Assembly (NCBI RefSeq): GCF_000337535.1
Contig: NZ_AOIP01000032.1
Location: 156,896 to 220,895 of the forward strand
DNA length: 64,000 nucleotides
Reading direction: 5' to 3'
Origin: Natrialba aegyptia DSM 13077
GTDB lineage: Archaea; Halobacteriota; Halobacteria; Halobacteriales; Natrialbaceae
The position numbers were made by a program, and so were the translations under genes. The notes under the pieces were generated by a model. That model was not told the DNA's origin, did not search any database, and saw only the letters and a list, made by a program, of their open reading frames with translations. Of this stretch, positions 6,390-14,984 are shown piece by piece. Positions within the stretch are counted from its first letter, which is position 1; every line of letters begins with the position of its first letter.

Positions 6390-8234
6390 TCAGGGATACG
6401 GGTGAAATTCCCGGTCGAGTCGAGCGTCGAATCCGAGTGTCGCCGGCACGTGCTGCGCTCGCTCGCCGAAAAACGGCTCGCCGGTAAACAGCGGCTGTGC
6501 GCCGGGAACGACGACTCTAACGACCTCGAAGCCGGCAGCTTCGACGTCCCGCGTCGTCAGGCGGGCGGCGTAGGGAGTCAGGTCGGCGTCGCACACTCGC
6601 TCGATGACTGCCTCGAGTTCAGCGAGGTTCCCTTCGCCTTCACCCTCGCCCTTGCTCTCCTCACGGTTTCCGCTCGAAAGCACCCCGGGATCGGGACCAA
6701 CGCCGGCGGCCGGCACCGTTTGCTCGACATCGACGAACGAGCGGACCGCCTCGGGGAACGTGCCGTACTCGCCAATCGCACCGGACGCCTCGCTCGCTTC
6801 CTCGGGGCCGAGACTTCGCAGTTCCATCCAGTTCTGAAGTGCCTCTTCGAGCGCCGAGACAGCGGCAGCCGTCGCGTCGAGGGCGGCCGCGGAGCCGACG
6901 GCGAACGCCGGCCATGCGTCGTTACCGCCGCTGTCGCCACCGTCATCACCGCGGGTTATCGTGCCGACAGCCGCCGGCTCTCGGTGGACGGCGACCGAGA
7001 CGACCGGGACATCGATATCCTGCGTGACGAGCAGCGGCGTCACGGTGAGCCCCTCGCTTCGTGCGCGCCGCGAGAGGACATCGAACGTCGGGTCCTCGAC
7101 GGACAACCCGAGCGGTTCGAACGTCGAATACCACGCGAGCATCGTCGCGTCACGTTCGATAACCTCCGTCAACCCCGACAGCAGTGCATCGGTCGTCGAG
7201 GACCCGAGCCCGAGCCCGGTCGTAATCGCGGGCACGAGTTCGTCGCCGGGCGGGGGGAACTGCACCGCCGCTGCGGGTAGGTGAACCGAGTCGCCGGTCG
7301 CGAGGTTCTCGCCGGGGACCCAGCGACGGGATGCCGTCGCATCGTATTCGGGCGCGTCGGCCGGCCGCACGAGTTCGGTCGGCGACACGGTGGTGTCGAG
7401 GTCGTCCTCGCTCGCGTGGACGAACTCGTCGTCCCGGTAGACGCCGGCGCAGTACCGTTCCAGTCCCTCGCCGACGGCTTTCATCAGCGCGGCGTTCCAG
7501 TCGTCGGCCACCCCGGCGGCCTGGGTCGGCGCGCTGGCGTCGCTGAACTCGCGCGTCTCCGAACTCGTGGCGAGGTAATAGGGTGCGGGGAACGAGTCGG
7601 CCTCGCCGATAGATTCGATGATCCCGACGCGTTCGTCGATTGCTTGCTCCGCGTGTTCGACGGCCGCGTCGAGTTCGAGCGAGTCGTCGTCTCGGGAGAG
7701 GGTCCGGTCGCGCTCGCTCGACGCGCAGGCACAACCGGGGACGGGAAGCACTCGGCGTCGGACGTGCGGAAGTTCGATCGCGTGGCCGATCACGGACTGT
7801 TCGGCACCCGAAAAGACGCGAACGCACTCCCTGCCCGCGAGGGCACCGGCAAAGCGGGCCGTCGAACGGTCGGTGCGTGGCTGGCCGGCGTTTCTGTCCC
7901 GGTCGAGCGCCGCGCCGACGCGCGTTCGGAGGCAGTCGTAACAGCCGACGCCCGGGCCGGCTGCGGGGGCAAACCCGGAGACGGCAGCATCGACTTCCGG
8001 GAGCGGGTGGCCACCGATACCACCGATTTCGACGGCGATCCACGGGGTGTCACCGGAGCGAGCCGCCTCGTTCGCCCGCTCGAACGTCCGTGCGCCGGCA
8101 ACGTCACTGACAATGGCGAATCGAGCGTCGGCCAGGTCCGCCGGGGCGGCGTCCTCGACGGTAACGTCGACATCGTCGAGTGCAGCGACGAGCGCCGCAC
8201 GAACTGGATCGTCGGCGACGACGTGTACGTGCAT
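6390..8234 (-). CDS. E1-like/YcaO fusion, TOMM-type cyclodehydratase homologue
   Basis: The 614-aa protein has two parts. The N-terminal 200 residues resemble the E1/ThiF-like domain fused to azoline-forming cyclodehydratases and keep two Cys pairs, CYDC (98-101) and CAC (168-170), likely a structural zinc site. Residues about 205-614 are a YcaO domain with the ATP-binding signatures GEGLERY (255-261), LTEVIERDA and ALEEALQNWMELRS. YcaO enzymes use ATP to activate peptide amide bonds to make azolines or thioamides. A Gly/Glu/Lys linker interrupts the C-terminal part, and the protein ends in HPYP. No precursor peptide or dehydrogenase is seen nearby, so the substrate is unknown. Confidence 0.85.
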   Translation of the reverse strand: MHVHVVADDPVRAALVAALDDVDVTVEDAAPADLADARFAIVSDVAGARTFERANEAARSGDTPWIAVEIGGIGGHPLPEVDAAVSGFAPAAGPGVGCYDCLRTRVGAALDRDRNAGQPRTDRSTARFAGALAGRECVRVFSGAEQSVIGHAIELPHVRRRVLPVPGCACASSERDRTLSRDDDSLELDAAVEHAEQAIDERVGIIESIGEADSFPAPYYLATSSETREFSDASAPTQAAGVADDWNAALMKAVGEGLERYCAGVYRDDEFVHASEDDLDTTVSPTELVRPADAPEYDATASRRWVPGENLATGDSVHLPAAAVQFPPPGDELVPAITTGLGLGSSTTDALLSGLTEVIERDATMLAWYSTFEPLGLSVEDPTFDVLSRRARSEGLTVTPLLVTQDIDVPVVSVAVHREPAAVGTITRGDDGGDSGGNDAWPAFAVGSAAALDATAAAVSALEEALQNWMELRSLGPEEASEASGAIGEYGTFPEAVRSFVDVEQTVPAAGVGPDPGVLSSGNREESKGEGEGEGNLAELEAVIERVCDADLTPYAARLTTRDVEAAGFEVVRVVVPGAQPLFTGEPFFGERAQHVPATLGFDARLDREFHPYP

Positions 8235-8283
8235 ACCCGAACCTCACAGGCGGCGGGCAAAAATGTCGTGTTCGAGTCGCTCG

Positions 8284-9462
8284 CTACTGCTCCGTATCAG
8301 ACTCCGCGTTAGAGACCGATTCTTGGCGCGTCTCCGCAATGTCGATGACATCTCCCGATTCCCCGCCCATATCCTCGCCTTCCTGAATCGCCTGCGCTTC
8401 CTGTTCCATCGCTTCGATATCCATCTCCGTCTCCTCGATTTCGCCGATGATCTCGCTGATATCGTCCAGGCCGATCAGTTCGCGGGTCTCCTCGTCGAAT
8501 CCGAGGCTCTCGAGTTCAGTGCCGTCTTCCCTGACGTCGCTGCCTGAGAGGTGCTTGCCGTAGCGCCCGAGCATCGAGGAGAGTTCCTGCGGGAGGACGA
8601 ACGTCGTGGACTCACCCTGGCCGATATCGGCGAGCGTGTCCATGCCTTTGTCGATGACGGCGCGTTCGCCCATGGATTCGGCCGAGCGAGCGCGCAGGAC
8701 GGTCGAGATGGCGTCACCCTGCGCTTCGAGGATCTGGCTCTGTTTTTCACCCTGTGCGCGGATGATGTTCGACTGTTTGTCCCCTTCGGCCGTCTCGACG
8801 GCGCTGCGGCGTTCGCCCTGGGCTTCGAGGATCATGGCGCGGCGTTTGCGCTCGGCGGAGGTCTGTTGTTCCATCGCGCGTTGGACGTCCGGCGACGGAT
8901 TGACCTCGCGGACTTCGACGGACTCGACACGGATACCCCACTCGTCGGTGGGTTCGTCGAGTTCCTGCCGAATGCGCTCGTTAATCAGTTCGCGGCGGGA
9001 CAGCGTGTCGTCGAGTTCCATGTCGCCGAGCACGGCGCGCAGGGTGGTCTGGGCGAGATTCGAGACGGCGTTTTTGTAGTCGTCGACTTCGAGGAAGGCC
9101 CGGGTCGCGTCCATGACGCGGATGTAGACGACGGCGTCGGCGGTGACGGGTGAGTTGTCCCGGGTGATCGCCTCCTGGCTGGGAACGTCGATCGTCTGTG
9201 TTCGCATGTCGAAGGTGTAGACACGCGAGACGAACGGCGGCACGATGTTGAGTCCCGGCTCCAGAAGCTTGCGATACTCGCCGAAAACGGTGAGTGCGGC
9301 CCTGTTGTACGCGTCGACGATCTCGACCATCGACCAGACGGTGACCACCACAACTGCGAGGACGAGCGCCCCGGCGATGAGGAGTGGATCGTCGAGTTGC
9401 ACCTGCAGCGGTAGCTGTAATTGCAGGCTTTGAGACAGGGTACCGTATGACAGTGTCTCCAT
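8284..9462 (-). CDS. SPFH/Band 7 (stomatin-like) membrane protein
   Basis: The 392-aa protein has one N-terminal membrane helix (about 26-47), then an SPFH domain (about 48-200, with LEPGLNIVPPFVSRVYTFDMR cut across the family's VPPF signature). A long Ala/Glu/Arg coiled coil follows (about 200-270, repeated EAQGE and RAQGEKQ). The tail is acidic. Such proteins form large ring assemblies on membranes and often partner with NfeD proteins or proteases, though no NfeD gene is adjacent. The ATG at 9462 begins METLSYG. Confidence 0.92.
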   Translation of the reverse strand: METLSYGTLSQSLQLQLPLQVQLDDPLLIAGALVLAVVVVTVWSMVEIVDAYNRAALTVFGEYRKLLEPGLNIVPPFVSRVYTFDMRTQTIDVPSQEAITRDNSPVTADAVVYIRVMDATRAFLEVDDYKNAVSNLAQTTLRAVLGDMELDDTLSRRELINERIRQELDEPTDEWGIRVESVEVREVNPSPDVQRAMEQQTSAERKRRAMILEAQGERRSAVETAEGDKQSNIIRAQGEKQSQILEAQGDAISTVLRARSAESMGERAVIDKGMDTLADIGQGESTTFVLPQELSSMLGRYGKHLSGSDVREDGTELESLGFDEETRELIGLDDISEIIGEIEETEMDIEAMEQEAQAIQEGEDMGGESGDVIDIAETRQESVSNAESDTEQ

Positions 9463-9634
9463 CAGGAATACTAGGACCGCCGGGCGAATAACTCTTGGTG
9501 TCGGGCTGTCAGCACAGCGTCCCGTGTTTGCCCTGGTCCCGAATCGCGTCCATCGTCGACTATCACGTCACCAACAGATTCTGCGCCGCGTTCTCGGTTC
9601 CTCACAGCAGGGGTACTTCTGACGCTCCTGTCAG

Positions 9635-10891
9635 CTACTCGCTCTCGGACACACTCGCATCTTCGCTGCCAGCGCCGTCGTCCGCGCCCGCCTCTGCAGT
9701 TGCAGCCGCTCCTGATTCGTCGGCCGCAGTGTCTGTAGCAGTGTCTGCAGCGGCTGCAGTCGACTCACCGGATCCATCCGTGTCTTCACCGCCGGTGTCG
9801 CCAGCACCGTCGCTGTCGTCGTTCTCCTCACTGCCGGCACTCTCACCTGCGAGTTCACCGTTCGACACCGTCACCTGCGCATTCTGGATGACTTTGTCGC
9901 CCATCTCGTAGCCGGGGGTGTAGACGTCCGCGACCGTTCCCTCGGGCTGTTCGCTGTCGACTTGCATCATCACTTCGTGGCGCTGCGGATCCGTCGCGGT
10001 GCCCGGGTCGGGATCGATCTCGGTCACGTTCTCGTCTTCGAGAATGCGATCGAACTCGCGCAGCGTCATTTCGACGCCGTCTCGAAGGCCGTCCACGTCG
10101 TCGCTGCCCTCCTCGAGTGCGCGTTTCAGGTTGTCGCGGACGCCGATGAGGCGCTCGACGAGGTCCTCGGTCGCGCGGTCTTTGATCTGGTCCTGGCGTT
10201 TCTTCGCGCGCTTCTTGTAGTTCTGGAAGTCGGCCTGTTTGCGCTTGAGTCGTCCCTTCAGATCCTCGATCTCCGCCTCGTACTCCTCGAGTTGCGCTTC
10301 GTTCTCCGCCAGCGTCTCCTCGCGCGCCTCGAGTTCGTCCTGCAGGTCGCCGATCGTTTCGGCCTGGGCCTCGACGCGTTCGGTGAGATCCTCGAGTTCG
10401 GCGCGCTGGTGGTCGACGGTGGTCGAGAGGTCGCGGGCGTGTTCGACGACGGCGGTGACGGTCTGGGCGAGATCGTCGTCGTAGGCGGTGACGCGGTCGA
10501 TGAGTTGCTGGACGTCGGACGGTGGGTCTGTGGAGCCGTCCGATTCGACCGATTGGGTCGATTGGGTCGATTCGGATGATGCGGACGTGTCTGCGGTCGT
10601 CGCTGACTGGCTCACTTCCGACTCGGTCGTCTCGTCTGCATCGGCTGGGGCGTCGGTCTCGTTCGTTGGCTCTGATTCCGATTCCGATCCCGATTCGGTC
10701 GCGTCGGTCGTGTCGTCCGTCCGATCCGACGCGGCGAAAGCGTCCGCCGCGGTCGATTCCGCCGGCGATTCGGCGTCGGATTCCGAGTCCTCGACAGCGG
10801 ACGCAACGTCGGCGTCGGCCGTCGTCTCGGAGGATTCCTCGTCGGACGGGACACCCTGGGCTGGCGTGTTCGTGCCCTCGTCTTCGCTCAT
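9635..10891 (-). CDS. grpE: Nucleotide exchange factor GrpE
   Basis: GrpE releases ADP from DnaK in the Hsp70 chaperone cycle. I place the start at ATG 10891 (MSEDEGTNTP), giving 418 aa; the frame extends further up but that part reads through the promoter. Residues about 1-150 are a very acidic Ser/Asp/Glu/Thr region. A long coiled coil follows (ELEAREETLAENEAQLEEY across its middle), then the GrpE dimer head ending in the signature VYTPGYEMGDKVIQNAQVTV. A second acidic Gly/Ser/Asp tail ends the protein. It is about twice the bacterial length because of these tails. dnaK is not in the window. Confidence 0.95.
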   Translation of the reverse strand: MSEDEGTNTPAQGVPSDEESSETTADADVASAVEDSESDAESPAESTAADAFAASDRTDDTTDATESGSESESEPTNETDAPADADETTESEVSQSATTADTSASSESTQSTQSVESDGSTDPPSDVQQLIDRVTAYDDDLAQTVTAVVEHARDLSTTVDHQRAELEDLTERVEAQAETIGDLQDELEAREETLAENEAQLEEYEAEIEDLKGRLKRKQADFQNYKKRAKKRQDQIKDRATEDLVERLIGVRDNLKRALEEGSDDVDGLRDGVEMTLREFDRILEDENVTEIDPDPGTATDPQRHEVMMQVDSEQPEGTVADVYTPGYEMGDKVIQNAQVTVSNGELAGESAGSEENDDSDGAGDTGGEDTDGSGESTAAAADTATDTAADESGAAATAEAGADDGAGSEDASVSESE

Positions 10892-11099
10892 GTTCAGGTC
10901 AACGAACAGCGATACTAAAAGGGTTGAGGTAGCCGCTTGCGTCGCCACCGCTGCACCGTACGTCGTCGTACTGCCCGCTGTCGGAGGCAAGAGACCGTCT
11001 CGCGGCTGACAATCCCCTCAGTAGTGGGTCGGACGTGAACCGAGGATCACACGGGATCACCAGTCGACTCCTCGCTGAACTCGCGCAAACGACAGTGCG

Positions 11100-11582
11100 T
11101 TATTCGGCGAGCAACGTACGAGTTCGGCGATGGCGATACCGGAGGAATCCCGCGAGAAACGGCGTCATCACGGGGAGGTCTCCCGCGGTCGGCACGCAGT
11201 ACGTTATCCGATCGTGGAGAACGGTGTCGCCGTCGAGCGCCACGAACTGGTGAGTGTGTCGCCAGGTCTCGAACGGGCCGCGGTCGCCGACCTGAGCGTC
11301 GACGAATCTCGCGCGGTCGTCGCTCACCTCGCGGTCGGTGATCGCAACGACCCACTCGCGTTCCGGAAGGAAACCGTAATTGAACGGCTGAATCGTCAGG
11401 TGGACTTCCGTCCCGACGCGGAACTCGTCCGGGGCGACCGTTCCGTCCGGCCCGACGACCCGAGACACGCGGCCACCGAGCCATTCGGGTGTCAGTGCCT
11501 CTAATCCCTCGATAGCGTCGTAAAACGACCACACGGTCGCGAAATCGGCGGGAACGACGGAGGTGTGTTGGTACGTCGGCAT
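11100..11582 (-). CDS. SRPBCC (START/polyketide-cyclase-like) family protein
   Basis: The product is 160 aa from ATG 11582 (MPTYQHTSVV). The start of the domain (PADFATVWSFYDAIEGLEALTP) and the end (VMTPFLAGFLRYRHRRTRTLL) are typical of SRPBCC helix-grip proteins, which bind hydrophobic ligands in a central cavity. There is no membrane segment, and the ligand is unknown. It is divergent from the XPB helicase gene. Confidence 0.8.
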   Translation of the reverse strand: MPTYQHTSVVPADFATVWSFYDAIEGLEALTPEWLGGRVSRVVGPDGTVAPDEFRVGTEVHLTIQPFNYGFLPEREWVVAITDREVSDDRARFVDAQVGDRGPFETWRHTHQFVALDGDTVLHDRITYCVPTAGDLPVMTPFLAGFLRYRHRRTRTLLAE

Positions 11583-11716
11583 ACCACACCTCGTCTCCGC
11601 ACCCACATTATCCCGCGTGTCGAAGCACCCCTGCTGGCCCGCGTGTCGACTCCGGTCCCCGCGCGACGGCGTCGCCCATCCAACAGTATATGTGTCTCTC
11701 TCCCCGACCATCGACC

Positions 11717-13348
11717 GTGACGCGGACCTCGGACACGCCGCCCGTCGAACTCCACTACGAGGACGGAACGGTTCGGCTTCCGGAACTCGATCCCGCGACC
11801 GCCGAGTCGCTCCGACGCACCGTCCCCGACAGCGAACTCGAGCGCGATCCTCGAACGGACGGCTGGCGCGCGCCAGCGTTCCGGTACGCCGCGCTTCGTC
11901 GCGGGCTCGCTGCGCTCGAAAGCGACTCCGAAGCGAACTCTGCCGTCGCGATCGATGATCGCGTTCTCGACCTGCCTGCGCTTTCGGCCTCGAGTTCGAG
12001 CTCGGACTCAGATTCGGCTTCGGCTTCGGATCCCGTCCTGCACTCGGCCTACGAACTCCGCGCGTACCAGCGCGAGGCGCTCACCGACTGGCTCGACACC
12101 GACCGGTGGGCCGACGTGCCAGCCCCGGGCGACGACGGCCCGCTCGCCCGCGCTCGCGCCCCCGCCGGCATCCTCGAACTCCCCACCGGCAGCGGGAAAA
12201 CCGTCATCGCACTCGCAGCTATCGAACGGCTGGCCGTCCCGACTCTCGTCGTCGTCCCGACGATCGACCTGCTCGAACAGTGGGAACGCGAACTCGAGCG
12301 CGAGTTCAACTGTCCGATCGGTCGCTTCGGCGGGGGCGAACAGCGACTGGAACCGATCACGGTATCGACGTACGACTCGGCGTACCTCAAGGCCGATGCG
12401 GTCGGCGACCGGTTCGGATTCGTCGTCTTCGACGAGGTCCACCACCTCGGCGGCGAAGGGTACCGCGAAATCGCCCGCCTGCTCGCCGCACCCGCCCGAC
12501 TCGGGCTCACCGCGACGTTCGAACGGCCGGACGAGGCCCACGAGATCGTCGCCGAAATCGTCGGCCCGCTCGTCCACCGCGTCGCAGTCGACGAACTGGC
12601 GGGCGACCACCTGGCCGCCTACGACCTCAAGCGACTCGAGGTGTCGCTCACGCCGGCCGAACGAGCGGCGTACGACGAAAAACAGCAGGTCTTCGCCGAC
12701 TATCTCGCTCGATCGAATATCCGGATGCAAAGCGGCTCGGACTATCGAGAACTCGTCAAGCGCTCGGGGAACGATCCCGACGCACGGGAGGCGCTGCTCG
12801 CCCGCCAGCGCGCCCGCGAGATCGCCCGCGGCAGCGAGGCCAAACTCGACGCGCTGCAGGACATCCTCGACGACCACCGCGACGACCGGATCATCATCTT
12901 CACCGCCTACAACGACCTGGCCTACGACGTGAGCGAGCGCTTTCTCGTCCCGACGATCACGCACCAGACCGGGGCGGCGGAGCGACGCGAGATCCTGGAC
13001 CGTTTTCGCGATGGGACGTACTCCCGGATCGCGACGTCGAACGTGTTAGACGAGGGCGTGGACGTGCCGGACGCCAACGTCGCCGTCGTCCTCTCGGGCA
13101 GCGGCAGCGAGCGCGAGTTCACCCAGCGACTGGGGCGGGTACTCAGGCCGAAATCGGGCGGTGAACTCGGGGCGGATGGGGTCGTCGACGCATCCGTATT
13201 CGAATCCGAAGACGAGGGCGACACTGAGAAGACGAAAAGGAACGAGGAGAAAGACGAAATCGCCGCGGCCCGCGCCGGACGGGCGATCCTCTACGAGGTC
13301 GTGAGCGCGGAAACGTCGGAGGAGAACACCGCCGAACGGCGATCGTAA
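11717..13348 (+). CDS. XPB/Rad25-like DNA helicase
   Basis: This SF2 helicase has an N-terminal substrate-recognition region, then motif Q-like YELRAYQREAL, Walker A LPTGSGKT (about residue 155) and a DEVH box (about residue 239). Motif III is LTATFERP, and motif VI is QRLGRVLRP near the end. The C-terminal tail is acidic. It fits the archaeal XPB group that works with the nuclease Bax1 in DNA repair, and a bax1 homologue lies 1.6 kb downstream in the same direction. I prefer the GTG at 11717 (543 aa) to the ATG at 11690 because a TATA-like ACAGTATATG lies just upstream and would give a leaderless message. A low-complexity Ser/Asp stretch lies near residue 95. Confidence 0.92.
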   Translation: MTRTSDTPPVELHYEDGTVRLPELDPATAESLRRTVPDSELERDPRTDGWRAPAFRYAALRRGLAALESDSEANSAVAIDDRVLDLPALSASSSSSDSDSASASDPVLHSAYELRAYQREALTDWLDTDRWADVPAPGDDGPLARARAPAGILELPTGSGKTVIALAAIERLAVPTLVVVPTIDLLEQWERELEREFNCPIGRFGGGEQRLEPITVSTYDSAYLKADAVGDRFGFVVFDEVHHLGGEGYREIARLLAAPARLGLTATFERPDEAHEIVAEIVGPLVHRVAVDELAGDHLAAYDLKRLEVSLTPAERAAYDEKQQVFADYLARSNIRMQSGSDYRELVKRSGNDPDAREALLARQRAREIARGSEAKLDALQDILDDHRDDRIIIFTAYNDLAYDVSERFLVPTITHQTGAAERREILDRFRDGTYSRIATSNVLDEGVDVPDANVAVVLSGSGSEREFTQRLGRVLRPKSGGELGADGVVDASVFESEDEGDTEKTKRNEEKDEIAAARAGRAILYEVVSAETSEENTAERRS

Positions 13349-13382
13349 CGGCCCGCGGAGTCGCAATTTAGCTTCGAATCGA

Positions 13383-13404
13383 CCGCTGAGCCCCTATTCA
13401 GCGG
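13383..13404 (+). terminator. Hairpin downstream of the XPB gene
   Basis: CCGCTGA (13383-13389) and TCAGCGG (13398-13404) form a 7-bp stem around an 8-nt loop, 35 bp after the helicase stop. A T-containing but not T-only stretch follows. It may act as a terminator between two convergent units, the helicase and the dead lipoprotein gene. Confidence 0.35.
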
Positions 13405-13422
13405 TGTGTTGTGGGTGCGGTG

Positions 13423-13817
13423 TTACTCGCCCTCGATGACGATTTCCTGATCGAGCGTCGGTTCGTACCAGAGATCCATGTGCTGAGAGAGCGGTCCTAA
13501 CACGGCGTACGACGCCGGCCACGGAAACTCCTGCTCCTCCTCGGCAACGGCGTCGAGTTCAATGTGAAGTAGGCGGGAACGGTGTGGATCGGAATCTCCT
13601 CGTTTGCCGTTTTACCGTCCAGTTCGAGCGTTTCCTCGTGAAACTACGTCTCCTGTTCATTTCCGACCTTGATTCTGAACTCGTGTGCGTCTCGCGAGCC
13701 GTTGTCCACGCCGAACGAATACGGTTCCTGTTCGTCGCTGGAAACGTCATCCGAACAGCCTGCAGCGAGAGCGACCAGCGCGGTTTCGGACGCGGCAAGC
13801 AGCGATCGTTAATTCAC
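13423..13817 (-). pseudogene. Decayed Tat-lipoprotein gene
   Basis: Reading the minus strand from GTG 13817 gives V-N-stop-R-S-L-L, in which an Arg codon of a twin-arginine signal appears to have become TAA. A hydrophobic run with the lipobox-like LAAGC follows. The mature part reads SDDVSSDEQEPYSFGVDN, then hits an in-frame TAG at 13644-13646. A frame change near 13565-13575 is needed to join HTVPA to the tail EFPWPASYAVLGP and EIVIEGE, which ends at TAA 13423. Two stops and a frameshift make it non-functional. Its layout is like the intact lipoprotein at 5892. Confidence 0.7.
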
Positions 13818-13994
13818 ACTGACATTAACTAGGCAGACAGATATCACTTCTTCGGTAAACGGTTACCCCGAACTAGAGGTGGCAGTGACACAACACCGGC
13901 GTCAGTACCGGACCTGCGCTTGACGAGAGGGGTAACTTTCAGCTCCGATACAGCGGAGTGAGGTGGTTGCTCTCGGTTTCCGCGCGAGACGAGC

Positions 13995-14882
13995 CTACGC
14001 AGAGTTCGTCCCAGTACGCTCGTCGATCCCGACTTCGCCCACGAGTTCGGCGTGCGGATACGGCATATCGATTCCCTCGGCGTCGAAGCGTTCCTTGACG
14101 GCTTCGACGAACGCGGTTCGCGCGGCCGGCGGTCGATGCTCGATCGGGTCGATCCAGAGGCGGCCGGAAAGAACGACCGACGAATCGCCGAGATCGGTGA
14201 CTGCCACCGACGGCGCAGGGTCCGTGAGCGCGCCCGGAACGCGCTCGGCTTCGTCGATGATGGCCGCTCGTGCCCGCTCGATGTCATCGTCGTAGCTGAT
14301 GCCGAACTCGTAGGACACTCGGAGCAAGCCGTTTCGCGTCGAGTTGACGAGCACCGAGTTCGCGAGTTCTGAGTTGGGGACCGTCACGAGTTCGTTGTCG
14401 AGCGTTTCGAGGCGCGTGACGCGCAGTTGGATGTCACGGACGATACCCCGGTTGTCGTTCCACTCGATGGTGTCGCCGACGGTGAACGGTTCGTCCTTGA
14501 CGATGAAGATGCCGGCGACGAAGTTCGCGATCAGGTCCTGGGCCGCGAATCCGACGGCGAGGACGACGGCACCGCCGAGCGCCGAGAGGCCGACGAGAAC
14601 CATTCCGAAGCCGGCGATGGTGGCGGCGAGTGCGATCGCGCCGAGCAACACGAGCGCGGAGACGATGCTTCGTGCGAGCGAGATGAGTCCCTGATTGAAC
14701 CCTCTGCGTTCGAGCGCTCGTTCAGTGAGACCGATGACGACGGATTTGCCGAGCCAGTAGAGAACCGCGAACGAGACGAGGAACAGCCCGGCGATCGTCA
14801 CGCCGTCGATAATCGCCGGTATGACGTCTGTAAGCGTCGGGACGGCTTCGTCCGAAGTCCCCTGCAGTTGGAGTGCGTTCAC
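13995..14882 (-). CDS. MscS family mechanosensitive channel
   Basis: The 295-aa protein has three N-terminal membrane helices (about 25-48, 65-88, 92-125). The third is the Gly/Ala-rich pore helix, GAVVLAVGFAAQDLIANFVAGI across 104-125. The MscS beta domain follows, with VGDTIEWN and VRDIQLRVTRLETLDNE, then the C-terminal alpha/beta domain. It opens on membrane tension to release solutes during hypo-osmotic shock. The start is GTG 14882. It lies on the opposite strand between the XPB and bax1 genes. Confidence 0.93.
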   Translation of the reverse strand: MNALQLQGTSDEAVPTLTDVIPAIIDGVTIAGLFLVSFAVLYWLGKSVVIGLTERALERRGFNQGLISLARSIVSALVLLGAIALAATIAGFGMVLVGLSALGGAVVLAVGFAAQDLIANFVAGIFIVKDEPFTVGDTIEWNDNRGIVRDIQLRVTRLETLDNELVTVPNSELANSVLVNSTRNGLLRVSYEFGISYDDDIERARAAIIDEAERVPGALTDPAPSVAVTDLGDSSVVLSGRLWIDPIEHRPPAARTAFVEAVKERFDAEGIDMPYPHAELVGEVGIDERTGTNSA

Positions 14883-14984
14883 AGGTCAACGGTGGAACGT
14901 CCCCTAAAGATTCTTTCCAAGTTCGTCGGACGAGGTCGCGGCAGCCGCGCCACTTTTGGTATCGTCGCCCGGAACAACACTTAG

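Noticed and set aside
7150..8043. 297-codon Arg-rich frame inside the YcaO gene
   Set aside because: High Arg/Pro content and overlap with a well-supported gene mark it as a shadow frame.
9463..9634. Possible small gene between GrpE and the SPFH gene
   Set aside because: The open frame at 9495-9911 overlaps the end of grpE and is a Ser/Ala/Pro-rich shadow of its acidic tail.
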